Source: Hypomesus transpacificus
Taxonomy: Eukaryota; Chordata; Actinopteri; Osmeriformes; Osmeridae
Reading direction: 5' to 3'
DNA length: 64,000 nucleotides
NCBI RefSeq assembly: GCF_021917145.1
Contig: NC_061078.1
Coordinates: 1,096,795-1,160,794, forward strand
Shown: piece by piece, positions 52,801 to 63,397 of the stretch
Position numbering within the stretch: the first letter of the stretch is position 1
How the letters are laid out: each line of letters opens with the position of its first letter
The notes under the pieces: model-generated
What the model was told of the DNA's origin: nothing
Database searches by the model: none
What the model saw: only the letters and a program-made list of their open reading frames with translations
Made by a program: the position numbers and the translations under genes

Positions 52801-53532
52801 AAGGGGGGTGGGGGAATGAGATGGAGGAAGACAAGAGAGAAGGGAGGTAGGAGAGGGAACAAACATGTGAGAGATAGAAGAGATAGAGGAGAGAGGTAGG
52901 GGGTGTCCCAATATGACTATATGACCCCCCCCATCATGATCCCTGCCCCTGCACTGCATCATGAGCCATAAGGCTACACAACATTTCATGAAAGCAATAC
53001 CCGTGTCTCTGCTCGTACACTTATAGACCGAAACCTGCAAGTCTGACTCCCAACATTGTTGCTGATCAGCCCGCTTATAATCACTATGGAAACACACGCA
53101 TGCCACTTCCGGGTATTGTTCGTTGCTTCCTATCATCTCGTTGCTTGAAAACGCTTCCGTTTAACACGAGAGCAAACTCTCCTTTCCTAGATGGCTAAAG
53201 AAGCGAAAGCTTGTTTTCTGCTATGTCGCCGTGATAATAGATACATCAAAATACATTTCTAACTTTTACATTTCAATTGCCTAAAGTGTGCCAATAAGTG
53301 TGTTAAAAGTTCAAATATAATCTAATATCCCCCGTAGTTTTTTTAATGAATTAAACTGAGCTTCAGCTCATGGACCAGAGTGACGATAAGCCGCTTATCA
53401 AGTTACCGTTTAGCCGACACAATACATCTGGGTAGCCTAGCGTAGGAAATTGGACTTACCGTTTAAGGCAAAACATTGAAACACTGAGAATGAAAGAAGG
53501 ACGAAAATTCCACAGAGATTGGAGGCAGACAT
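49850..53532 (-). CDS. ICAM-like immunoglobulin-superfamily membrane receptor, copy B (intact)
   Basis: Exons on minus: 53532-53460, 52201-51920, 51805-51485, 51063-50809 and 50037-49850; every junction is GT-AG in phase 1, giving 372 aa. Residues 1-24 are a signal peptide (MSASNLCGIFVLLSLSVFQC). Ig1 (about 25-118) has paired cysteines and QCYSNF plus VQCNTQLKMTVY, resembling ICAM domain 1. Ig2 (about 119-225) has FNCSIEK and VWCEASLDLDLEDRP, like ICAM domain 2. Ig3 (about 226-310) has LNCTARAKPAPSYSW and GNYTCTVQNSQG. The last exon has WLPIIAALVGAVILVVIVIG (membrane span) and a 40-residue cytoplasmic tail without an ITIM. It probably acts as a cell-surface adhesion or immune receptor; ligand unknown. 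Orthology to a named ICAM cannot be decided here. All introns carry purine-rich minisatellites. Confidence 0.87.
50045..50492. repeat. GAGGACGAGGAGAGGAGAGAG minisatellite, intron 4 of copy B
   Basis: About 450 bp of purine repeats upstream of the last exon, homologous in position to 39335-39885. Confidence 0.9.
51070..51362. repeat. Purine-rich minisatellite, intron 3 of copy B
   Basis: About 290 bp of GAGAGGGAGGGGTGAGAGGA variants plus an AGAAGGAGGTAAGAGGA sub-repeat present twice; the same sub-repeat appears once in copy A. Confidence 0.9.
52203..52722. repeat. 18-bp GGACATGGAGGGGGAGCA minisatellite, intron 1 of copy B
   Basis: About 28 units, twice the length of the copy-A array, starting only a few bases from the exon 2 acceptor. 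The expansion consumed or replaced the AATCCCCCCC segment that begins exon 2 in copy A, so the protein loses the residues ESPP relative to A. Confidence 0.93.
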
Positions 53533-53659
53533 GTTCTACTAAAGATAACGGAGACCTGCGGTCGAGCTGGTCCTGGTGCGGGGCGGTGTCAAGAATGCGC
53601 TCAGATGGCGCGGTGGTTCAGTTACCGTTAAGTGAAAGTCAAACTATCAAGTCAGAAGT

Positions 53660-54955
53660 CTGAGGGACGCTAGGTACTAGACCCCACCAATATTTTAGCG
53701 CACTCCTTTATCCTACATTTTGGATCAATTCCGAAAAAAATATTTTGCACAATATATTTGCAAAACTCATTCGTGTTATTGTTCGTCGCCCAGAAAAGTG
53801 AAAAATACATTTCCAAGTTAACCAATGCGCCCTCGAGCCTGCGAGACAAGAGGATGTCATTTAATTGGCTGAAGTGGCAGAGTCAGAAACACTTCCTGTA
53901 CTTCGTACGCCAGGAAATCATATTAGTATTTCATTTGGTCTCAGCATTGATATTTTTTACCCTTTTGTGCTTTGTAGATAGGAAAACGTCACCCAAAAGG
54001 AAGATATGTAGGCTATCAAACGTTTTTACAGCACCCAGAGAGTAATTAGCTATCAAGAAGGTCTTTGTCAAATGTTCACCCTGAGTGTGAATGTTGTCCT
54101 GTTACATAGCGATCTAACCTGTATTAAATAATAGACATGTGACGAGCAATAGTCCTCTCCAATTCGTACAGCTAGCCGGCGCTACAGGTGTAATCTGAAG
54201 CGCCGGTAATATCTGTAGTATCTGGATACTGATTACATCATCTGGATGCTGTGTGTTATGCACACGACTAGTTTTGAATGAACATGTTAAATCATTAAAT
54301 CTTAATTTAGCTTTATTGAATATTTTTATTTATTGAAAATGCTGTTTTTTTACAGAGAATTTCAATTAATAAAAGTCATATTTACTGTCAAAGAACAGCC
54401 TGTAATGTAATATTACAGATATATCTTGTACATTTGGTACTGGAAAATTACAATTATTTTAAGATTAATTAATGTTAATGAAAAAACATTTTTTACCGTA
54501 ATTTAATGGGTGTAATGAGGCGTCCCAGCTGCCTGATTGTTCATGTTTTCTTTACAGTGTAGAGCAGGTTGGTAATGAATCAGAATTAGGGGTTGAGGTG
54601 AGAGGTTGAATTTGTCAATTTTGGTAGATTGCATTAAATTACAGTTTTTTAAGGGATGTTTAGACAATGTTACCCATGAACGTTATCATTCACACTTATA
54701 CTTGTAGGTACTTGTTGTAGGTAGTAAAAAGGTGCTATATATTGGGATGCCCAATTTCATTGCTCAGAAGTCCAGTACAGATGATGAAGGCCTAGTACAG
54801 CTCCATAAAACCTGAACCAATTACCTTACATATAACATCTTATTACATATATTTTTTTTTTAATATATTGTGTGTGTGTGTGTGTGTGTGTGTGGTGGGG
54901 GGGTGTCGGGTAGTGTCCCTACCAAAGCCTAGACCAAACCTATGCCCTTGGTGAA
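53660..54955. repeat. Dispersed repeat, second copy, inserted upstream of ICAM-like copy B
   Basis: In copy A, AGTCAGAAATAGGCTACCAA is continuous at 43205-43224. In copy B the sequence breaks after AGTCAGAA and resumes with AGTACCAAAATCTACC about 1.29 kb later. The inserted DNA is related to 45802-46528 plus an extra inner 650 bp (54065-54718). It may alter spacing between the gene and upstream elements. Confidence 0.6.
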
Positions 54956-56165
54956 GTACCAAAATCTACCAGTGCATCACTCTCACAGTACGTGTGTGTG
55001 TGTGTGTGGGCGCGTCGACACCCATCACTTATTTGGAATTTCCAGTGATACCCTCAGTTTTTCTTCATATATCTAATAACATCTCTCTCTATATCTCTCA
55101 TATCGTCTTTATGTTTCTCTCCCCCCCCACACACACTCTCTCTCCCACCCCTTCTATCTCTGCCTGTCAGTGTGTGTGTGTGTGTGACAGTCAAGTGGGT
55201 GTCAGTTTAGGGAAGAGAATCTGGAGAGCAGGAAACCATACGCACACACACACGCACACACACACGCACACACACATACACGCACACGCACAACATCCTA
55301 GGGATCCTAGGTGTCAGTTTCCTTGAAACACGTTTCCCTTTTCTCTCTCTTTACCTTCTGTTCTTCTCTCTCTTTCATCATTCTTCCTTTTCGCTCTCTT
55401 TCTCACTCAATATCTACCCCTTCTAGCTGCACCCTCTCCACCCCTCCCTCCCTCCCTCTTTCCCTCCCTCCCTCCCTCTTTCCCTCCCTCCTTCCCTCCC
55501 TATCCACCTCCCCCCACCCAGATTGTCCTTCCAGAGGAAGGGAGGGATTCGTTATCTTTGATGAAATATTCTAGATATTTCCACTGCAGAACACCCTGCA
55601 AGGGTGGTGTTACGGAAGCACACGTAGTCTACACATGCATACACACACAACACACACACACAACACACACAGAAGAACACTGTGTCAATTAATTAATATG
55701 TAAAAAATATTTGCATATACTTGCATATTTTTTATTTATAAATGTATCCAGATAAGCCAACCCATCGCTCTATGCATTTCCTGACAGATTCAAATGAACA
55801 AAATGAGTCATTCCTATCTGCAAATTAATCAAAAACAAGTCTTTTGGGGTCAGTGAGGGACTTAGTGTGATATGCCTTAGCGGAAACTTCAGCATTGTCG
55901 CAAAACCAGAGTTTTAACTCCCCCTGGTGGGGAACCAGAGAAACTACAGAACTGCAGGCTAAACTCAGGGTGTGCTTAGATATCATTCTCTCTCCCGCCC
56001 AAATCTCCTCCTCTCCCTCCCTCTTTCTCACTCTCTACCTCTCCACCCTTTTTTCGGAAAAAAAAGTTTCTAAAGGTTGGAAAAATATTTTCGAGGACTC
56101 TACTATACTGCTCTGCTTTAGGTTCTAGACTTCTGTTCTCCTCTCCCCTCTCCTCTCACTGTGTG

Positions 56166-57190
56166 TGGAAAAAAAAACTATTCTGTAACATTTCTTTTTC
56201 AAAAAGTTTCTAAAGACGTTTCAAAAAAGGTCTCTCAACAATAAAAAGGAGGAGCTAGTGATATTTTTCATCTTACATCTTTAGTTTTTCCAAGAGAGAC
56301 AGACACTCTCAGATATGTTCTTAAGAATAACAAATAGGCCTAAGCTAACAAACAAAAAAGACACTCTCACACACACACACGTATATTTTTGCTTTTCTCT
56401 CTCTTTATATATACATATGTATATATAATTGAAATTAATAGAATATTGCACTTAAAATGCTACAGTTTACCTAAATAAATTATCGCCTAAAATGACAATT
56501 CATATAGTGTCTTTCTGTCACTTGCACTAAAAACATGTTCTCATGTTAAGGTCCCGAACCCCCTCACTTAATCATGACACATCGCACTCGCACATTATCT
56601 AAGCACCCATTCCAATAACATGGGATTATCAATAAGACATCATTAGTGTCCATAAGACTAGATGAGCCGTTAGAAAACTGCTGCTCTGAGTGATGCAATG
56701 TGTGGGTTTTAAAATAGTAGTTTTTGACAATCATGTGCCACCCCAAATAAAAGACTAGCCAGAGCTGGCCCCCCCAGAAATAATGTCCTGGCTACGCCCC
56801 TGTGTTTTTATTATGTTCCCATGAAGGTACAGATGTTTATGCTTGTCATACAAGTTCACATGAACACTCACACCATCACAACAGCCTGTGTTTTAACTCT
56901 GAACTGTGGCCTTGCCTCCTTGCCTCCTTGCTTCCTTGCCTCCTAGCCTCCTTTACTTACCTCTTGACTCTCTTCTCCACACCACAACTATTCAGATGTC
57001 TGTTGTTCTAATCTTGTCGATGAAAACAGGTTTTCCTCTTTCTCTCATTCTCTCTCTCACTTACACACACGCACAAACAAGCACACACACACACACACAC
57101 AACCCCTCCCATACAAAGACACACACACATGTTGTGGAGGAGTTCAGAACCAGGCTTCCTGTGTCCTCTGTTCTATAAACAGTCTCTCTG

Positions 57191-57239
<49 letters not shown>

Positions 57240-59212
57240 TGAGGGATCGTCCCGTTGCTTGTCAGTAGAGCTTCCAACCGGTCTGCCCGCACCTAGACCA
57301 GCACACACACTCCTGATCCCACTGAGATCTGTCATTGTCTCATCCCTGGTGTCCCACTCCTCCCCCTCCCGCTCCTGCTAGGATGTTGGTTTGGGGTTTA
57401 CACTGATGTGTGTTTCAGCTCAGGAAGTCTAGAAATATGACTCTCCTCCCCTTTCTTCCTCCCTCCTTTTTTTACATTCTCTCCGTCCCACTCATTTCCC
57501 TCCTCCCTCCCTCTCCAGCCCTCTCTCCCTCCCTCCCCCTCTCCAGCCCTCTCTCCCTCCCTCCCCCTCTCCAGCCCTCTCTCCCTCCCTCCCCCTCTCC
57601 AGCCCTCTTTCCCTCCCTCCCCCTCCCCAGCCCTCTCTCCCTCCCTCCCCCTGTCCAGCCTTCTCTCCCATCCTCCTCCCCAGCCCTCTCTCCTCCCTCC
57701 CCCTGTCCAGCCCTCTCTCCCACCCTCCCAATGTCCTTCCAATGCACAGCCATCGCCCTCTCTCCTCTCTCTCTCCTCTCTCTTTTCTCTCTCGAACACA
57801 AACTCACATTTAGTAAGAGACTAAGAGGACTACACTCTTCGGACTGAAAGTGTGTGTTAATATGTGTTTGTGTGTTTGTTTATTGTGTGTGGGTAGCAAT
57901 TTAGGTATTGCTACCCTGTGCTTCTACTTGAATAACTCTAACCCGGTGAAACTGTCCTTGCAAGCACTCTCTCTCTCTGCTCTTATCATAACTCCCTCCC
58001 TCCCTCCCTCCCTGCCTGATAAGCACACCCAGAGAGCAGAGAGAGGGGGAGGGACTGAAAAATACTGAAAAAATAGTCATGAAGAAAGAGTGAAAGAAAG
58101 GCAGATATAGAGAGAGGGAGACGAGGAGAGAGAGAGACAACGCAGACAGCCTCTCACCAGAGAACAACAGTGTATTTACCTCTGGAAATCACAGAATCAG
58201 TACAAAACAAACTCCCTCTTCTCCCTCCTTCCAAAAACATATTTCTGCCTGTCGTCTCGGGGTTTTCTGTTACATCCAGTGAAATGAACACATCATCCAA
58301 AACAGATCCTATACAGCGTTAGAGTCACATTGCAGTAAAGGTTAGTGGTGACAGAGTGTGTTCTAGACTAATGATTACACATGCGTACACACACACACAC
58401 ACACAGGCATGCACACACAGGCACGCACACACACACACACACACATACAACTAGGTAGGAAGCAGAGTGTAGGGCTTAGGGGACAGGACTAGGACACTAG
58501 GAGACTCACCCGCTCCTCGCCTGTAAGTAGGTAGGAAGTAGATGCTAGGAGGAGTTGAGGGATGAAACAGTGAGACAGATTCATCAAGAATCCAGAATCA
58601 TAAAAGGATGCATCAATAAACACACTATCACAATGTCCTGTACACTCTACATGAGAGCATAACAGCCTGCAGTTTAGGGTTTTTGTATGGTTGTTGTAGT
58701 GTGTGTGCGTGCTGTGTGTGGTGTGTGTGTGTCTGAGTGAGTGAGTGAGGGTTGTTGTTTTAGCCCTCCAAGTCTCTTCTCTCTCCACCCGCGAGGGAGG
58801 CGAGGAGCGGGGGCACAATCCCTCTTTTGTCTGGACGAGGGTGAGGAGAAGGTGGGAGAGGGGGGGAGAGGGGCGGAGTGGTGACTCCTTCAGTCTGCAG
58901 CTGTTCCCAGACGGAGAAAGAGAGAGAGCGAGAGAGACAGAGAGACAGAGAGAAAGAGAGGGATTCTCTTGTTCTTGTGAAAGTTCATGTGAAAGACGAT
59001 TTGTGTAACTTGTGCATCACATATGATCAAAATTCTCTCTCTCTCTCAGGGAGTATACTGGGACATCGTACCCTGAAGGGCCATCAGAAAAAGGTCATTT
59101 CTCCCCCCTCTCCCACCCCTCTCTCAATAGTTAGTGGTTCTTGGTTTAGGTCAGCAGGGGGGGAGTTCAGTATGGGGTCAGGGTTGTGTGGGGGTCGTGT
59201 GGGGGTCAGGGG
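56166..59212. other. Spacer between ICAM-like copy B and gna12, including gna12 3' UTR
   Basis: No coding exon recognised. Bases 56166-56800 are A/T-rich; GTCCTGGCTACGCCCCTG at about 56780-56800 looks like one terminus of a fish DNA transposon. Bases 57480-57735 are a CT-rich minisatellite. The right part, perhaps from about 57880 (a minus-strand AATAAA at 57879-57884) or nearer, would be gna12 3' UTR. Confidence 0.5.
57496..57735. repeat. CCCTCTCCAGCCCTCTCTCC minisatellite
   Basis: About seven to eight pyrimidine-rich units of 26-34 bp with the recurring CCAGCCCTCTCTCCCTCC. The bases CCAG recur as acceptor-like motifs on plus, but no exon follows. Confidence 0.88.
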
Positions 59213-61499
59213 TCACTGCAGCATGATGTCCTTCAGGTTCTCCTGCAGGATGGTGTCTTTGACGGCATGGAACACAAAGCGGATGTTCTCTGTGTCGATC
59301 GCCGTGGTGAAGTGGTGGAAGAGTGGTTTCCCCCGGTTACGACGCTTACGGTTGAAAGACTGGACCAGGAACGACTGGAGGGAGGGAGGGACAGAAGGAG
59401 GGAGGGAGACATGGAGGGAGGAGGGAGAGGGAGTCATCAGCATGAAATGTGTTTGTGTTTGGTGTGTACACGTGGTGTGTGTGTTTGGTGTGTAAACGTG
59501 GTGTGTGTGTTTGGTGTGTACACATGGTGTGTGTGTGTTTGGTGTGTACACATGGTGTGTGTGTGTTTGGTGTGTACACGTGGTGTGTGTGTTTGGTGTG
59601 TACACATGGTGTGTGTGTGTTTGGTGTGTACACATGGTGTGTGTGTGTTTGGTGTGTACACGTGGTGTGTGTGTTTGGTGTGGACACGTGGTGTGTGTGT
59701 GTTTGGTGTGTACACATGGTGTGTGTGTGTTTGGTGTGTACACATGGTGTGTGTGTGTTTGGTGTGTACACATGGTGTGTGTGTGTTTGGTGTGTACACG
59801 TGGTGTGTGTGTTTGGTGTGTACACATGGTGTGTGTGTGTTTGGTGTGTACACATGGTGTGTGTGTGTTTGGTGTGTACACGTGGTGTGTGTGTTTGGTG
59901 TGGACACGTGGTGTGTGTGTTTGGTGTGTACACATGGTGTGTGTGTGTTTGGTGTGTACACATGGTGTGTGTGTGTTTGGTGTGTACACGTGGTGTGTGT
60001 GTTTGGTGTGTACACGTGGTGTGTGTGTGTTTGGTGTGTACACGTGGTGTGTGTGTTTGGTGTGGACACGTGGTGTGTGTGTGTACCTGGACGTCCTCCA
60101 GCCTGAGGGGGTCTCCCCGGTACTCAGGGAAGTGTTTGCGTATGTCGGCAGAGCGGATCTTGTCCAGCAGCAGGTCTGTCTTGTTGAGGAACAGGATGAT
60201 GGACACATTGAGGAACAGCTTGTTGTTCACGATCGTCTCAAAGATGTTCATGCTCTCCACCAGACGGTTGGTCCTGCGGTCCTCCATCAGGACCTGCACA
60301 CACACACCATACACACACACACCATACACACACACACACACACCATACACACACACACACACACACACACCATACACACACACACACACACACACACCAT
60401 ACACACACACACACCATACAGCACACACACACACCATACAGCACACACACACCATACAGCACACACACACACCATACACACACACACCACACACACACAC
60501 ACACCATACAGCACACACACACACCATACACACACACACCACACACACACACACACCATACAGCACACACACACACCATACAGCACACACACACACCATA
60601 CACACACACACCACACACACACACACACCATACAGCACACACACACACCACACACACACACACACCATACAGCACACACACACCATACACACACACACAC
60701 CATACAGCACACACACACCATACAGCACACACACCATACAGCACACACACACACCATACAGCACACACACACCATACAGCACACACACACACCATACAGC
60801 ACACACACACCATACAGCACACACACCATACAGCACACACACACCATACAGCACACACACACACCATACAGCACACACACACACCATACAGCACACACAC
60901 ACCATACAGCACACACACACACCATACAGCACACACACACACCATACAGCACACACACACACCATACAGCACACACACACCATACAGCACACACACACAC
61001 CATACAGCACACACACACCATACAGCACACACACACCATACAGCACACACACACACCATACAGCACACACACACCATACAGCACACACACACACACACAC
61101 ACTGTCTGAGTACAGCCAGAGTACAGTGTAGTTCAGCTTACCGTGTGTGTGTGTGTGTGTGTGTGTGGTGCAGAGAGAGTGGTGGGCAGATAACAGGTTC
61201 CTGATGCTGTGTGACCCACTTAAAGGGTCCATGGTCGTCATGTGAACCGTGGTATTAACCAATCAGGGGTGAGGAGCAGCCCTTATCCATCCAATCAGGG
61301 TGGGTCTGTCAGACCACAAAGACTCCATAGTCTGTCCACACACGTGCCTCTCATATCCCCTGTTCGTCTATGGGGAGGGGGGGGGGGGTATACTGGATGG
61401 TGTGTGTGTGTGTGTGTGTACTGGATGGTGTGTGTGAGTGTGTGTGTGTAATGGATAGTGTGTGTGTGTGTGTGAGAGAGAGAGGGGGTATACTGTATG

Positions 61500-61574
<75 letters not shown>

Positions 61575-61959
61575 GGGGTATACTGTATGGTGTGTGTGTG
61601 TGTGTGGGAAAAGGTGTACCTGGTCGTACTCAGACGAGGACACCATGAACAGGATGGAGGTGATGCCGTCGAAACACTGGAACCACTTCTGCCTCTGTGA
61701 CCTTTGACCTCCCACATCCACCATCAGGAACGGGATCTTCTTGATGATGAAGTCATGAACCACGATGCCCTTTGTGGCCTTCCTGGCTAACAGGATATCC
61801 TGTCTGCTGGGGGAGTACCCCTGGGGGGAAGGAGAGGGGGCAGAGTTTAAAGAGTTCTATTCTGGGATTGTTTTGGTACTCGATTGTGGTTAGAGGATTT
61901 TGACTTACCAGTTGACCAATCCGGTCCAAGTTATCCAGGAAGTACTTGACTGATTCGCT
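59213..61959 (-). CDS. gna12: G protein alpha-12 subunit, last four coding exons (partial gene)
   Basis: Exons on minus: 61959-61909, 61820-61620, 60293-60087 and 59374-59213 (stop TGA at 59213-59215). All are phase 0 with GT-AG borders and give the C-terminal 206 residues. G-alpha-12 couples receptors to RhoGEFs at the plasma membrane. Seen here: [15 protein letters not shown], then [20 protein letters not shown] (switch I region), [15 protein letters not shown] (G3/switch II), [14 protein letters not shown] (G4, NKxD), [16 protein letters not shown] (G5, TxA region) and the C-terminus [15 protein letters not shown], which identifies GNA12 rather than GNA13. The 5' exons with the P-loop lie past the right edge, or I could not see them in 61960-64000. 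Two introns are filled with GT/CA minisatellites. Confidence 0.93.
59448..60086. repeat. GTGTGTTTGGTGTGTACACATG minisatellite in the last gna12 intron
   Basis: About 24 units of 26-28 bp; each has TTTGGTGTGTACAC(A/G)TGG. The array runs to the exon donor at 60086-60085, and GGTGTGTAC recurs in every unit. Its purine/pyrimidine bias keeps His/Thr and Cys/Val frames open on both strands; these are artefacts. Confidence 0.95.
60296..61103. repeat. CACACACCATACAG minisatellite in gna12 penultimate intron
   Basis: About 50 units of (CA)nCCATACAG, 12-18 bp each, immediately upstream (transcript sense) of the exon starting at 60293. On the minus strand each unit reads CTGTATGGTGTGTGTG. The acceptor polypyrimidine tract is thus replaced by a (TG)n tract. 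Confidence 0.95.
61376..61613. repeat. TG/GA microsatellite cluster in gna12 intron
   Basis: Units of GGGTATACTG(G/T)ATGGTGTGTG with (TG)n and a (GA)n tract of about 45 bp. It ends at the donor of the exon at 61620. Confidence 0.9.
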
Positions 61960-62021
61960 CTGGAGACAGGAAGAGGAGGAGTCTGTTAGAGGTTTACCCA
62001 GAGATGTACCACACATCACCC

Positions 62022-62022
62022 C

Positions 62023-62071
<49 letters not shown>

Positions 62072-62262
62072 CGTGTGAGAAAGACAGAGCGTGTGAGAAA
62101 GACAGAGAGACAGAAGACACAGGGAGATAGAGAGATGAGAGGGGGAGAAAGACAGAGAGAGAGTTGAGGGAAAGAGAGATGAGAGAAAGAGAGATGAGAG
62201 AGGGAGAGAGAGTGAGAGTGAGAGAGGGAGAAAGACAGAGAGAAAAAGAGAGAAAAAGGATT
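62022..62262. repeat. GA-rich tract in gna12 intron
   Basis: (GA)n and GAGAGACAGAGAG-like repeats immediately left of the Harbinger-like element. Confidence 0.88.
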
Positions 62263-62273
62263 CCGGGTCACTG

Positions 62274-63397
62274 ACCAGGGACCTCATGTATAAATGATTG
62301 CGCAGCTTTCATACCAGAAGATGGCGTACGGCCAAAACTCGAAAAGTACCAACGCACAGAAATATTCACATGTATAAAACCGGTCGTACGCCAGGTCCTG
62401 CGCACCTTTCCTTTATAAATCACAATCAACGTGAGATTGACCGCACGTGAACGAGCCACTGACCCCGCCTTGCCTGCTCCCATAAATGAATATGCAGATG
62501 GACTGTAAATTAGCTCCTGAGGTCATTTCGTTGTCTGAATTACCGTCTTTCTTCAAATTAACCCCGCACCAATGAACGTTATTTAATAAACGCCGCAGCG
62601 TTTATTCGAAGAAAATACGGTATAATGGCTAAACACGCAAAAAAGAAAAAAATCACAGACTGTGAGATTGAGGTTCTGACAACTGAGGTGGAGGCGAGAA
62701 CATTTGTCCTGTTTGGCGGCCTGTCATCAGGTATTAGCGACAAAAGAAAGTCGGCAGAGTGGAAAACTGTCACTATTTGCGCCCTTTCTTGTTTTTAACC
62801 TGCAACACTTTGAGATTTAGCTAAATGTAAAGTGCATTACAAATAAAATTATTATAATTATAGGGCCATAAATGCTGTGGGTTCAGTGAACCGGACCATG
62901 GCAGAAATTAAGAAGAAATGGTCTGATGTAAAACTTTAAATTCAGAAACGAGTGGTGGCGCAATGTAACAGCATGGCAGTTATAGGGTTAGCGTGACATG
63001 CATTTCCTGAATAATTTTGTCGTTCGTTTGATACCCTCAAGTTTAACAGAAGTTCTTAAGTGGTGGCAGATTAAATGAAAGGCTATATAGCATTTCCCGT
63101 TTTGGGTTTTGACATTTTGATATGATCATCCACATTAATGATCAAACTTTTATTTTATGTTTTTTGAATAGTCAACGTCATAAACGTAGTAGTGGAAACT
63201 TTATTTTGTAGGTAATGTTTGGTGAGTTTCAGCACTTTTCAGTTAGAATTCGCCATGTTACAGAGCCAGACAAGACTTTGCGGACGGTCCACACATTCTC
63301 ACGTCAAGTAAATCTTTATACATCACAAAGTGTGCGTGAAAACCATCGTACGCAAGCTTTTTGTGCGTACGCAACGTTTATACATGAGGCCCCTGGT
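62274..63397. mobile_element. Decayed PIF/Harbinger-like DNA transposon
   Basis: Inverted ends ACCAGGG(A/G)CCTCATGTAT AAA on the left and the reverse complement at 63377-63397, 21 bp with one mismatch. Subterminal CGTACG palindromes occur near both ends. Inside, 62625-62938 has a Myb/SANT-like gene remnant. There is no clear target duplication in the low-complexity flanks. Superfamily assignment rests on the Myb-like protein and is tentative; the transposase gene itself is not present. Confidence 0.72.
62625..62938 (+). pseudogene. Myb/SANT-like (NAIF1-type) DNA-binding protein remnant of the transposon
   Basis: Frame from ATG 62625 reads MAKHAKKKKITDCEIEVLTT, then VEARTFVLFGGLSSGISDKR and KSAEWKTVT. 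After a gap of about 80 bp the same domain resumes as AINAVGSVNRTMAEIKKKWS followed by DVKL and a stop. This is the trihelix/Myb-like domain found in NAIF1 and in the second protein of Harbinger elements. Whether the gap is an intron or an insertion is unclear; the remainder of the gene is gone. Confidence 0.7.

Larger units (their letters stand above)
46529..56165. repeat. Segmental duplication, copy B
   Basis: Tandem partner of 38754-44470 in the same orientation, longer because of inserted elements (46685-47657, 47740-48689, about 48720-49385 and about 53660-54955). Gene content is the intact ICAM-like receptor. Confidence 0.85.

Noticed and set aside
59346-61262. Long frames of His/Thr or Cys/Val repeats on both strands
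   Set aside because: They come from the TG/CA minisatellites in gna12 introns; only the parts coinciding with gna12 exons are real.
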